In this document: positions 6,507-14,401 of the stretch, piece after piece
How the letters are laid out: every line of letters begins with the position of its first letter
How positions within the stretch are numbered: the stretch's first letter is position 1
DNA from: CAIZGX01 sp964430305
Lineage (GTDB): Bacteria > Bacteroidota > Bacteroidia > Flavobacteriales_D > Sanyastnellaceae
DNA: 14,687 bases
Reading direction: 5' to 3'
Assembly: GCA_964430305.1 (NCBI GenBank)
Contig: CAYSEX010000054.1
Location: 1 to 14,687 of the forward strand
The notes under the pieces: model-generated
Told to the model about the DNA's origin: nothing
Seen by the model: the letters and a program-made list of their open reading frames with translations, nothing else
The model's database searches: none
Made by a program: the position numbers and the translations under genes

Positions 6507-7931
6507 TTATTGAATGATTTCTCCGATTAAAGTAACCGAGGTGGCGTCTACATTCTTTACATGTACATATTCACCAATTCGGCTGTTTCCTTTTGGAAAA
6601 ACCACAACCACATTTTCCGAGTTTCTTCCGTAATGATGCGCGTCAGATTTTTTTGAAACGCCCTCTACAAGAACCTTTTGAATTTTACCTATGTGTTGCT
6701 TTGTTCTCAGAGACGCAGATTGCATTTGAAGATCAATGATTTCGGTTAATCGTCTGCCTTTCGTTTCCTCGGGCACATTGTCTTCATATTTTCTTTCGGC
6801 AAGTGTCTTTGGACGTTCAGAATACTTGAACATGTATGCCATGTCATAACCAACTTCCTTCATTAAACTCAGGGTGTCTTGGTGTTCCTGCTCTGTCTCA
6901 TCGCAGAATCCTGCAATGACGTCTGTGCTAATTGCACAACCTGGTATAATGCGTCGAATGGCTGCTATTCTTTCTAAATACCATTCTCTACTGTACCCTC
7001 GATTCATGCGTTTCAACACATCAGAATTTCCACTTTGAACTGGTAAATGAATGTAATTGCAAATATTTTCATAGTTCGCCATGGTGTGTAAAACCTCATC
7101 AGTCATATCCTTAGGGTGCGAGGTTGAAAATCGAACACGCAGTTCGGGACTAACTTCTGCAACCAGGGCAAGCAGTTGAGCAAAGTTTACGGTTGGCTCA
7201 TTGGGCTGAATGATCTCACCTTTCGAAGTAATATTCCATTTGTAACTATCTACATTTTGGCCCAATAAGGTGACTTCACGGTATCCTTTATTGAATAAGT
7301 CAGTAGCTTCATTGATGATGGTTTTTGGGTCTCGACTTCGTTCTCTACCACGGGTGAATGGAACCACACAGAATGAGCACATGTTATCACAACCGCGCAT
7401 GATTGAGATAAACGCAGTTACTCCATTGGAGTCAATTCGAACCGGAGAAATTTCAGCGTACGTTTCTTCGCGACTTAAAAGAACATTAACAGCTTTACTA
7501 CCATGTTCAACCTGCTCTACCAGTCGAGGAATATCACGATAAGCATCTGGACCAACTACTAAATCTACCAATTTCTCTTCCTCCAACAACTTCTCTCTTA
7601 GTCGTTCAGCCATGCATCCCAACACACCAACAACCATATCTGGATTTTTTTTCTTGACACTCTTGAGGTGGTCTAATCTATGCCGAATGCGTTGCTCTGC
7701 GTTATCACGAATAGCACATGTGTTCAAGAGAACAAGGTCGGCTTCTTCAATTTCTTTGGTTGTTGTGTAGCCCGCTTCTGATAAAATGGAAGCTACAATT
7801 TCCGAGTCGGAAAAATTCATTTGACACCCGTAACTTTCAAGGAGTAATTTTTTTCCAACAGGTGATGAATTGGTGTTCGGTGAAGTGAAAACTTCACCTT
7901 GTCTGTTTTCTAGTATTTTTTTTTCTTCCAC
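6507..7931 (-). CDS. miaB: tRNA-2-methylthio-N6-dimethylallyladenosine synthase MiaB
   Basis: This radical-SAM enzyme adds the 2-methylthio group to i6A37 of tRNAs that read UNN codons. In the 474-residue form, Cys36 (SYGCQMNFSDSE), Cys72 (NTCAIRDNAEQ) and Cys106 (LGCMAERL) hold the auxiliary cluster. Cys181, Cys185 and Cys188 (RGCDNMCSFCVVPFTRGRERSR) hold the SAM-binding 4Fe-4S cluster. A TRAM domain ends the protein (GKIQKVLVEGVSKKS onward). No ATG is available upstream of the first motif. The GTG at 7931 was chosen because it yields VEEKKILENRQGE, which parallels the start of flavobacterial MiaB. The longer TTG at 7961 lies inside the predicted -7 element. All catalytic residues are intact. 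The gene is divergent from topA and 75 bases upstream of the sigma-54 activator gene. Confidence 0.97.
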   Translation of the reverse strand: MEEKKILENRQGEVFTSPNTNSSPVGKKLLLESYGCQMNFSDSEIVASILSEAGYTTTKEIEEADLVLLNTCAIRDNAEQRIRHRLDHLKSVKKKNPDMVVGVLGCMAERLREKLLEEEKLVDLVVGPDAYRDIPRLVEQVEHGSKAVNVLLSREETYAEISPVRIDSNGVTAFISIMRGCDNMCSFCVVPFTRGRERSRDPKTIINEATDLFNKGYREVTLLGQNVDSYKWNITSKGEIIQPNEPTVNFAQLLALVAEVSPELRVRFSTSHPKDMTDEVLHTMANYENICNYIHLPVQSGNSDVLKRMNRGYSREWYLERIAAIRRIIPGCAISTDVIAGFCDETEQEHQDTLSLMKEVGYDMAYMFKYSERPKTLAERKYEDNVPEETKGRRLTEIIDLQMQSASLRTKQHIGKIQKVLVEGVSKKSDAHHYGRNSENVVVVFPKGNSRIGEYVHVKNVDATSVTLIGEIIQ

Positions 7932-7958
7932 AGTGTTTGGCTGGTTTGAAATGAGTGA

Positions 7959-7966
7959 CAAAAATA
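7959..7966 (-). promoter_or_regulatory. Candidate -7 element (TATTTTTG) of miaB
   Basis: The minus strand reads TATTTTTG, matching TAnnTTTG, 27 bases before the GTG at 7931. The -33 element is not clear. The box contains the TTG that would otherwise give a longer MiaB, which argues against that start. Confidence 0.5.
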
Positions 7967-8011
7967 GTCTATTTAGGAGAAACTAGAATTGTTATGAATG
8001 AACTAGTTTGG

Positions 8012-8040
8012 TTTGAAAGAAAAAAATAAATATACCTTTG
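8012..8040 (+). promoter_or_regulatory. Bacteroidota-type promoter of topA
   Basis: TTTG at 8012-8015 and TACCTTTG at 8033-8040 match the -33 and -7 elements with a 17-base spacer. A second TTTG at 8007-8010 would give 22 bases. Transcription should start near 8047, leaving a leader of about 14 bases before the ATG at 8061. It is divergent from the miaB promoter. Confidence 0.75.
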
Positions 8041-8060
8041 CGACCATTCAAATTAAAAAT

Positions 8061-10469
8061 ATGGCCAAAAATTTAGTCATTGTAGAGTCGCCTGCCAAGG
8101 CAAAAACAATTGAAGGATACCTCGGTAAGGACTACGTTGTCAAATCGAGTATTGGTCATATTCGTGATCTTCCCAAGAAGGACATGGCTGTGAATCCAGC
8201 GAATAATTTTGAGGTGGTTTATGAAATTTCTGCAGATAAGAAGGAAACAATAAAGGAACTCAAAAAACTTGCAGATAAGGCGGAATTGATATGGCTTGCA
8301 ACGGATGAGGACCGCGAGGGAGAGGCTATTTCATGGCATTTGTTAGAAGCATTGAAGTTAGATGAAAAGCGAACAAAGCGAATTGTGTTTTCTGAAATTA
8401 CCAAGAAGGCAATTTTAGGTGCCATAGAAAAACCAAGAGCCATTGACATGGATTTGGTGAATGCACAACAAGCACGAAGAATCCTTGATCGCATTGTGGG
8501 ATTTGAACTCTCACCCGTATTATGGAAAAAAGTGAAAGGTTCTTTGTCCGCAGGACGTGTTCAAAGTGTAGCCGTGCGACTAATTGTAGATCGTGAAAGG
8601 GAGATAGAGGCATTTGCAGCTAGCACATACTTTGGTTTACGCGGTTTCTTTCATCTTGATGGTGGTGTGGTTCTTAAGGCAGATTATACTGGAAAGTTGG
8701 GTGGAAAAGAAGATGCGAGCGCTTTTTTGAATGATTGCAAAGGTGCCGAATATACCATTTCTCAAATCGAAACCAAACCAGCGAAACGAACCCCCCCTGC
8801 TCCGTTTACCACTTCAACCTTACAACAAGAAGCGGGAAGAAAATTAGGATTTTCTGTTAAGGCCACCATGACCATTGCTCAGAAATTGTATGAAAGTGGT
8901 AAAATAACATACATGAGAACAGATAGCGTGAATCTATCTGATTTCGCACGAGAAGCAGCTAAGAATGAAATTATTCAGTCTTACGGGTCACAATATGCTC
9001 ACGAAAGACGTTTCCAAACCAAGAGTAAAGGAGCGCAAGAAGCTCACGAGGCTATTCGACCTACCGATATGTCAAAACATACCATTGAAGGTGATGCAAA
9101 CGAGAAAAGATTGTATGATTTAATTTGGAAAAGGACCTTGGCGAGTCAAATGGCTGATGCAGAGCTGGAAAAAACAACAGCCGCAATTCAAATTTCAACC
9201 CGAAAAGAAGAACTCGTAGCTAAGGGCGAAGTAGTGAAGTTTGAAGGGTTTCTTAAGGTATACACTGAAGGGAAGGACGATGATGATTCAGAAGAAAGTG
9301 GAATGTTACCTCCCATCATGGAGGGCCAAATGTTGCCACTGAAAGAACTTGTTGCAACTCAAAAGTACACGCAAAAGCCACCGCGCTATTCAGAGGCTAG
9401 TTTGGTGAAAAAAATGGAAGAATTGGGAATTGGTCGCCCTTCAACCTATGCCTCTACAATTTCCACCATCCAGGCAAGGGAATACGTTGAAAAACGCGAT
9501 CAGGAAGGCACGCCAAGAGCTTACGTCCAATTGATTTTGACCAGTGATCAAATTCAAGACAATACTCTCTATGAAAACACTGGCGCAGAAAAATCTAAAA
9601 TGTTTCCTACAGATATTGGCCGCGTTGTCAATGATTTCCTTGTTGAATATTTTCCGTCAATTGTTGACTTTGGATTTACGGCAAAAGTAGAGGAGGAGTT
9701 TGATATCATTGCCGAGGGAAAGATGGATTGGAAGGACATGCTGCATCGGTTTTACTCACCTTTCCACGAAACTGTAGAAAAAACAAAACAAGAAGCATCA
9801 CGAGCATCAGGAGAAAGAGAATTGGGTAATGACCCTGCAACGGGTAAGCGAGTAAGTGCGCGAATTGGTCGTTTCGGTCCTATGATTCAATTGGGTGAGG
9901 CAGACGATACTGACAAGAAATTTGTTTCCTTACGTCCAGGTCAAAGCATTAATACCATTACCCTTGAAGAGGCGCTCACATTGTTCAAAATGCCCAAGCA
10001 CTTGGGTGAATGGAATGGAGAGCCTGTAATAGTTGGTCTTGGTAGGTTTGGACCATATGTAAAGTTCAAGTCAACCTTTGCTTCTTTGCGCGTGAAAGAG
10101 GGTGATGATCCTTTTACAATTGAATTACCTCGGGCAATTCAGTTGCTTGAAGATAAAATCAATGGTGTTAACGCGAACCTAATTAAAACATTTACAGAGG
10201 ATGAAAATGTACAAATTATTCGCGGTCGGTTTGGTCCTTATTTGAAATCTGGAAACTTGAATTTCAAACTTCCTAAAGGATCAGAACCCAGCGAAATAAC
10301 TTGGGCGGAGGCACAACAGATCATGGAAGAGCAGATGGAGCAAGCAACGAAGAAGGCGGCTTCAAGGAAGCCTTCTCCGAAAAAAGCCGCAACCAAAAAG
10401 GCAGTAGTGAAAAAGGCCCCCGCAAAAAAAGCGGCAGTCAAAAAAGCCGCGACTAAAAAGAAGAAATAA
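8061..10469 (+). CDS. topA: DNA topoisomerase I (type IA) with a lysine/alanine-rich tail
   Basis: This 802-residue enzyme relaxes negative supercoils by single-strand passage. The ATG at 8061 gives the family start MAKNLVIVESPAKAKTIEGYL; an in-frame ATG at 8013 lies within the promoter and was rejected. The TOPRIM domain shows Glu9 and DEDREGE (82-88), the metal-binding residues. SLSAGRVQSVAVRLIVDRE (161-179) and KITYMRTDSVNLS (281-293), with the catalytic Tyr284, follow. ERRFQTKSKGAQEAHEAIRPT and RPSTYASTI are further type IA motifs. The C-terminal part has three GRFGP repeats (ARIGRFGPMIQLG, GLGRFGPYVKF, IRGRFGPYLKSG) in place of four-Cys zinc fingers. The last 39 residues hold 17 lysines in KKAA-like repeats, resembling a histone H1 tail and probably binding DNA. 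The gene is followed 68 bases later by the arginase-fold gene. Confidence 0.98.
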   Translation: MAKNLVIVESPAKAKTIEGYLGKDYVVKSSIGHIRDLPKKDMAVNPANNFEVVYEISADKKETIKELKKLADKAELIWLATDEDREGEAISWHLLEALKLDEKRTKRIVFSEITKKAILGAIEKPRAIDMDLVNAQQARRILDRIVGFELSPVLWKKVKGSLSAGRVQSVAVRLIVDREREIEAFAASTYFGLRGFFHLDGGVVLKADYTGKLGGKEDASAFLNDCKGAEYTISQIETKPAKRTPPAPFTTSTLQQEAGRKLGFSVKATMTIAQKLYESGKITYMRTDSVNLSDFAREAAKNEIIQSYGSQYAHERRFQTKSKGAQEAHEAIRPTDMSKHTIEGDANEKRLYDLIWKRTLASQMADAELEKTTAAIQISTRKEELVAKGEVVKFEGFLKVYTEGKDDDDSEESGMLPPIMEGQMLPLKELVATQKYTQKPPRYSEASLVKKMEELGIGRPSTYASTISTIQAREYVEKRDQEGTPRAYVQLILTSDQIQDNTLYENTGAEKSKMFPTDIGRVVNDFLVEYFPSIVDFGFTAKVEEEFDIIAEGKMDWKDMLHRFYSPFHETVEKTKQEASRASGERELGNDPATGKRVSARIGRFGPMIQLGEADDTDKKFVSLRPGQSINTITLEEALTLFKMPKHLGEWNGEPVIVGLGRFGPYVKFKSTFASLRVKEGDDPFTIELPRAIQLLEDKINGVNANLIKTFTEDENVQIIRGRFGPYLKSGNLNFKLPKGSEPSEITWAEAQQIMEEQMEQATKKAASRKPSPKKAATKKAVVKKAPAKKAAVKKAATKKKK

Positions 10470-10486
10470 TCGTCTCGTTGTTGAAA

Positions 10487-10512
10487 TCATTTTTGCACCT
10501 ATGCAAAAATGA
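10487..10512 (+). promoter_or_regulatory. Inverted repeat between topA and the arginase-fold gene, possible promoter
   Basis: TCATTTTTGCA (10487-10497) and TGCAAAAATGA (10502-10512) are exact inverted repeats around CCTA. No T-tract follows on either strand, so a standard terminator is doubtful. CATTTTTGCACC differs by one base from the Bacteroidota -7 pattern TAnnTTTG, so it may instead be the promoter of the gene at 10538, or an operator on it. Confidence 0.35.
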
Positions 10513-10537
10513 GTGGTGGGGCCAGTAGATTCGTGAA

Positions 10538-11689
10538 ATGGATTTATCGGTTTTTTTAGTTCAATCTGCATATTGGGAAACCCCAGAAAGTTCGTTGTTC
10601 TCGAAACAAGTGGAGTTGTATGACAATGAGCAAAGTATTGTTGGAAAGCAAATCGCTTTGTTGGGTGTGTTGGAATCAAGAAACTTTGAAGATGGGGAGG
10701 GTATAGCCAATGGACCAGATGTCATTCGATCAGAATTTTTCAAATTAACCCCTTTTGATGACTACACAAAAATTGTTGATTTAGGAAATATTTTACCGGG
10801 TGAGCGAGTGGAAGATACGTATTTCGCACTCTCTCAAGTTTGCAAAGCATGTGTGAAAGCCAACGTCTTACCCATAATTATCGGTGGGTCACAAGACCTT
10901 ACTTTTGGCCAGTACAAGGGTTATGAAGATTTAGAGCAAACAGTCAATGTTGTAACAATTGATCACTCCCTCGATTTCGGTACATCCCCGAATGATCATT
11001 CAGCAGCGGGGTATTTGAATAGCGTCATTCTACATCGACCAAATTTCCTCTTCAATTACGCGAATGTTGGAAACCAAAGATATTACAATCAGAAAGCAGT
11101 GTTGGAGTTAATGGAGAAGATGTATTTCGATACCCATCGATTGGGAGAAATGCAGCAAGATTTAGCTCAATCTGAGCCTGTAATTCGATACGCAGACATG
11201 ATAAGTTTTGATGTAAGTTCCATTCGGTTTTCCGAAATGCCAGCCACCAATACTGCCGGTCCAAATGGTTTTTTTGGAAATGAAGCGGCGCAAATGGCAA
11301 GGTATGCAGGATTAAGTGAGCGACTCTCGAGTATAGGCTTTTATAACTACAATGAGCAACTGGATATTCGGAATCAGGGCGCGAAATTGGTGGCGCAATT
11401 GATTTGGTTTGTTATTGATGGGTACCATGCACGTATGGGAGATTATCCAGCAGGTGCTATTTCTGATTGCGAGAAATACATCGTAATCGTTGATGATAAT
11501 GGTGAGGAAATGGTTTTCTACAAAAGCCACTTAACCAATAGATGGTGGCTTGAAGTGCAGTATCCGGCCGGACCTGAGGAGAATCACTTGAGGCATCATT
11601 TGGTGCCCTGTAGTTATCAAGATTTCATGATTGCATCGAACCAAGAAGTTCCTGATCGGTGGTGGAAAGTCTACCAAAAATTGGTTTAA
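10538..11689 (+). CDS. Arginase/formimidoylglutamase-fold protein with degenerate metal site (probable pseudoenzyme)
   Basis: This 383-residue protein has the ureohydrolase pattern of three metal-binding segments, but they are altered. Where the family has GGDHS, this has GGSQD (116-120; His to Gln119). Where the family has DAHxD, this has DHSLD (142-146; the second His is Ser144, both Asp are kept). Where the family has SxDxDxxDP, this has SFDVSSIRF (223-231; Asp225 kept, the next Asp is Ser227, the last Asp is Arg230). Three of the six usual Mn ligands are therefore missing. Hydrolysis of a guanidino or formimino substrate is unlikely, and a structural or ligand-binding role is more plausible. 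About 60 residues beyond the usual length form the C-terminal region (WWLEVQYP, PDRWWKVYQKL). From memory, a similar gene stands between topA and gldK in flavobacteria. No signal peptide is visible. Confidence 0.85.
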   Translation: MDLSVFLVQSAYWETPESSLFSKQVELYDNEQSIVGKQIALLGVLESRNFEDGEGIANGPDVIRSEFFKLTPFDDYTKIVDLGNILPGERVEDTYFALSQVCKACVKANVLPIIIGGSQDLTFGQYKGYEDLEQTVNVVTIDHSLDFGTSPNDHSAAGYLNSVILHRPNFLFNYANVGNQRYYNQKAVLELMEKMYFDTHRLGEMQQDLAQSEPVIRYADMISFDVSSIRFSEMPATNTAGPNGFFGNEAAQMARYAGLSERLSSIGFYNYNEQLDIRNQGAKLVAQLIWFVIDGYHARMGDYPAGAISDCEKYIVIVDDNGEEMVFYKSHLTNRWWLEVQYPAGPEENHLRHHLVPCSYQDFMIASNQEVPDRWWKVYQKLV

Positions 11690-11799
11690 TTCTCTTGAGA
11701 TTTCAAGTTTGCTTAAAGTTATGCACAAATATTAAGTATTTGAAATTCAAATAATTAGTCACTCTCAAGTCTAGGAATAGTTGAAAAGTGAATATTTTT

Positions 11800-11830
11800 T
11801 TTGGTTTTTCAATGAGTTTTTCTATTTTAG
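11800..11830 (+). promoter_or_regulatory. Candidate promoter of the porP-gldKL operon
   Basis: TTTG (11800-11803) is followed after 19 bases by TATTTTAG (11823-11830), one mismatch from TAnnTTTG. A leader of about 45 bases would follow, containing a small hairpin at 11852-11870. The rest of the 194-base gap (11690-11883) is AT-rich, with no open frame or repeat that I could support. Confidence 0.45.
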
Positions 11831-11851
11831 CAAACTCAGATTGACCCAAAA

Positions 11852-11870
11852 TATCGTCTGAGACACGATA
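11852..11870 (+). other. Small hairpin in the porP leader
   Basis: TATCGT (11852-11857) and ACGATA (11865-11870) pair around a 7-base loop CTGAGAC, 13 bases upstream of the porP ATG. The stem is short and may be chance. If real, it could affect translation initiation or mRNA stability. Confidence 0.25.
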
Positions 11871-11883
11871 AACCAAAAAACCA

Positions 11884-12837
11884 ATGAAGAAATTTTATCT
11901 TTCATTATTTGTTTTCTCAGCAGCCCTAAGTAGCTTGGGACAGCAAGATCCACAGTTTACCATGTGGATGTTTGATCGGCTTTCATTCAATCCGGCTGCT
12001 GCGGGTATGGACAAAATGCACCAGGTGCAAGCCTTTCACCGTGACCAATGGGACGGATTTGAGAGAGACCCAAAGACCTATTTATTTAACTACAACGGAT
12101 ACGCAAATGTTGCCGGTAGAACAGTAGGTATTGGAGCGTCATTCATGACGGAAGTTCTAGGTCAAGAGCAAAACAAATTTGCTCGTTTATCGGCTTCATT
12201 TCATCAACCCATTGGTGATAATTTCCTTTCTGGTGGAGTTCAAGTTGGTTTGTTAAGCAAGAGTTTAGGTAACAGTTGGATTGCCATTGATCCAACAGAT
12301 CCAAATATTCCAATCAATGGAGTGTCTCAAGGTGGTTTTGATATGGCTGCTGGATTAATGTTTTATAATCCAAATAAATATTATGCCGGTGTAAGTGCAA
12401 CACACTTACCCGCAACTGCTTTAAGCGATTTGGGTTTTGCTAGTGCGCGACACATTTATGTAATGGGTGGTTACAATTATGAATTACCGAATGGTTTGGT
12501 GCTACGCAGTAATGCTTTAATCAAAACAGACATGAAAGCTTCTCCAGCAATTGATATTAATGCCAATGTGCTATGGAACAACCAGCTTTGGGGTGGTTTA
12601 GCCTTCAGACCTGGCGATGCACTTGCTCCAATGTTGGGATTTCAAATGGATTTGAATACCATTCAAAAAGGTTTAATGACCTATGAGCACGGCTTCAAAG
12701 TTGGATATTCTTATGATATTACACTTAGTGAAATTAGAAATTATAGTGCAGGCTCACATGAGTTGTTTTTGACCTATCAATTCAATATTGGAAAGACACC
12801 CGTTCGAAGAATTAGTGGTGATCCTCGCCAATTATAA
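11884..12837 (+). CDS. porP: PorP/SprF family type IX secretion outer-membrane protein
   Basis: This 317-residue protein has a signal peptide (MKKFYLSLFVFSAALSSLG) followed at once by QQDPQFTMWMFDRLSFNPAAAG, the N-terminal signature of the PorP/SprF family (usually DPQF-x-M-x-NPA-AG). The rest is rich in alternating strands with Gly/aromatic residues (VGIGASFMTEVLG, YYAGVSATHLPA, QLWGGLAFRPGDALAPMLGFQMD) and ends in a strand with YQFNIGK, consistent with a small outer-membrane beta-barrel. In the T9SS, PorP anchors the PorK/PorN ring or attaches secreted surface proteins. It lies 87 bases upstream of gldK in the same direction, with no promoter visible between, giving the order porP-gldK-gldL as in the Porphyromonas porPKLMN operon. 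Which paralogue it is cannot be settled from sequence alone. Confidence 0.93.
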   Translation: MKKFYLSLFVFSAALSSLGQQDPQFTMWMFDRLSFNPAAAGMDKMHQVQAFHRDQWDGFERDPKTYLFNYNGYANVAGRTVGIGASFMTEVLGQEQNKFARLSASFHQPIGDNFLSGGVQVGLLSKSLGNSWIAIDPTDPNIPINGVSQGGFDMAAGLMFYNPNKYYAGVSATHLPATALSDLGFASARHIYVMGGYNYELPNGLVLRSNALIKTDMKASPAIDINANVLWNNQLWGGLAFRPGDALAPMLGFQMDLNTIQKGLMTYEHGFKVGYSYDITLSEIRNYSAGSHELFLTYQFNIGKTPVRRISGDPRQL

Positions 12838-12879
12838 TCGGTTGTGCAATAAAATGAATTTGACTGCAGTTATAAATAC

Positions 12880-12906
12880 GTTAAACCAAGCCCAACAAAG
12901 TTTAAC
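12880..12906 (+). other. Inverted repeat between porP and gldK
   Basis: GTTAAAC (12880-12886) and GTTTAAC (12900-12906) are exact inverted repeats with a 13-base spacer, 18 bases before the gldK ATG. It is AT-rich with no T-tract, so it is not a convincing terminator. It might adjust the ratio of porP to gldK message. Confidence 0.25.
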
Positions 12907-12924
12907 CCGTTAAATTAGGAAATC

Positions 12925-14355
12925 ATGAAAAAATCACTTTTTGCGTTTTTCGCAGCCATTGTAGTTCTCTCTGGTTGTTATTCAGGACCTGCCGGTGAAT
13001 TGGTAGGTGTTTATCCAAGAGAAGAATGGGTGCAAGTGAATCCTTATGGAATGAACTATATTCACTATGGTTCTTTCACTATGGGTCCAAATGACCGCGA
13101 CTTAGTCGGAGGTCTAACCACCAAATCGAAAACGGTAACCATTTCTCCGTTTTACATGGATCAACATGAAATTTCAAACAATGAATACCGCCAATTCGTT
13201 TATTGGGTGAAGGACTCGTTGATGAGACATTATTTAGCCAAAGATGACATAGCAAACGATGAATTTCAATACGGAGTAAAGGATTGGGAGGATGAAGTTT
13301 TTGGTGCTGAAATAGTTGCTCAAAAAGACGGTGTGGATTTTACAGAATTTTATTCAGATGAAATAAAATTGATGTGGGAAGAGCCCATAGATATGCTGAA
13401 TAATGATGTTTTTAAAAGTATTTACGAGGGGTTTTATCATCAAGGTAGTGCTAAGTTTTATGATCGCCCAGAGATTATTGCAGAAAAACTAACATTCAAA
13501 TATTTTTGGATAGATCTACAGGAAGCGGCTAAGAAAAAGAATCGTTCAACCGAAATTGGTACGGTAAATAAGTTGGATCAATTGCATTCGGTTAAAGTGC
13601 ATCAAAGTCGTGACCAATTTGTTATTGAAGAAGAAATTCCAATTTATCCTGACACCTTGGTTTGGGTGCATGATTTCACCTATTCAGACAATACACAGCT
13701 TGCTGAAACTTATTTTTGGCATCCAGCATATGATGATTATCCAGTAGTTGGTGTAAGTTGGGGTCAATGTCAAGCCTTTTGTGTTTGGAGAACACAATTG
13801 TTGAACGAATGGAAGCACCAAAATGGTGAAACCTTTGTGCAACGCTTCAGACTGCCTTCAGAGGCGGAGTGGGAATTCGCTTCACGCGGAGGTCTTTCAA
13901 ATGAAGAATATCCATGGGGTGGACCATATACGCGCAATTATCTTGGTTGCCCATTGGCGAACTTCAAGCCCATGAGAGGTGACTATCCAGATGACATGGG
14001 TGTGCATACTGTGCCGATTGCATCTTATTCTCCAAACGGTTATGGTTTGTATAATATGGCTGGAAACGTTGCTGAATGGACGAATACGGCATACCTTGAG
14101 TCGGGATATGAATTCACTCATGACCTAAACCCAGAGTACGATTATAAAGCTAAAAAAGATGATCCACATGCATTGAAGAGAAAAGTGATTCGCGGTGGTT
14201 CATGGAAAGATATCAGTTGGTTCATCCAGTGTGGTACACGCAGTTATGAATATCAAGATACAGCAAAATCATACATCGGTTTCCGTTGTGTTATGAGCTA
14301 TCTTGGAAGAGGAAAGTCAGGTCCTAGAGAAGATTGGAACATGGCCTCTGAATAA
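12925..14355 (+). CDS. gldK: Type IX secretion/gliding lipoprotein GldK (PorK)
   Basis: This 476-residue lipoprotein (lipobox VLSGC, Cys18) continues YSGPAGELVGVYPREEW and GMNYIHYGSFTMGPND, typical of GldK. It has the formylglycine-generating-enzyme/SUMF1 fold: FYMDQHEISNNEYRQF (76-91), YPVVGVSWGQCQAFCVWR (272-289), RLPSEAEWEFASRGG (309-323), GLYNMAGNVAEW (374-385), RGGSW (423-427) and IGFRCV (451-456). Residues about 100-265 are an insertion between the first and second of these. After RGGSW the two copper-binding cysteines of true FGE are absent, so it is structural rather than catalytic, as known for GldK. GldK and GldN form the periplasmic ring bound to the outer membrane. The gene is followed by gldL after 46 bases. 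Confidence 0.97.
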   Translation: MKKSLFAFFAAIVVLSGCYSGPAGELVGVYPREEWVQVNPYGMNYIHYGSFTMGPNDRDLVGGLTTKSKTVTISPFYMDQHEISNNEYRQFVYWVKDSLMRHYLAKDDIANDEFQYGVKDWEDEVFGAEIVAQKDGVDFTEFYSDEIKLMWEEPIDMLNNDVFKSIYEGFYHQGSAKFYDRPEIIAEKLTFKYFWIDLQEAAKKKNRSTEIGTVNKLDQLHSVKVHQSRDQFVIEEEIPIYPDTLVWVHDFTYSDNTQLAETYFWHPAYDDYPVVGVSWGQCQAFCVWRTQLLNEWKHQNGETFVQRFRLPSEAEWEFASRGGLSNEEYPWGGPYTRNYLGCPLANFKPMRGDYPDDMGVHTVPIASYSPNGYGLYNMAGNVAEWTNTAYLESGYEFTHDLNPEYDYKAKKDDPHALKRKVIRGGSWKDISWFIQCGTRSYEYQDTAKSYIGFRCVMSYLGRGKSGPREDWNMASE

Positions 14356-14401
14356 ATTTGAAAACCAATTAAACCAAATAATAATTTAAAATCTAAAATC
14401 A

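Noticed and set aside
6507..7961. Longer MiaB starting at TTG 7961
   Set aside because: The TTG is part of a TATTTTTG promoter box, and the GTG at 7931 gives a family-like N-terminus.
8013..10469. Longer TopA starting at ATG 8013
   Set aside because: The extra 16 residues are encoded in the promoter region; the conserved TOPRIM start MAKNLVIVESPAKAKT begins at 8061.
10238..10679. Minus-strand open frames opposite the topA tail, rich in Phe and Ala
   Set aside because: They are the antisense reading of the Lys/Ala codons, run across the topA stop region, and have no family resemblance.
11690..11720. Terminator after the arginase-fold gene (CTTGA/TCAAG)
   Set aside because: The stem has only five pairs and no T-tract follows.
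12925..14355. Active formylglycine-generating enzyme or sulfatase modifier
   Set aside because: The catalytic cysteine pair after RGGSW is missing, and the lipoprotein signal plus gldL context identify GldK.
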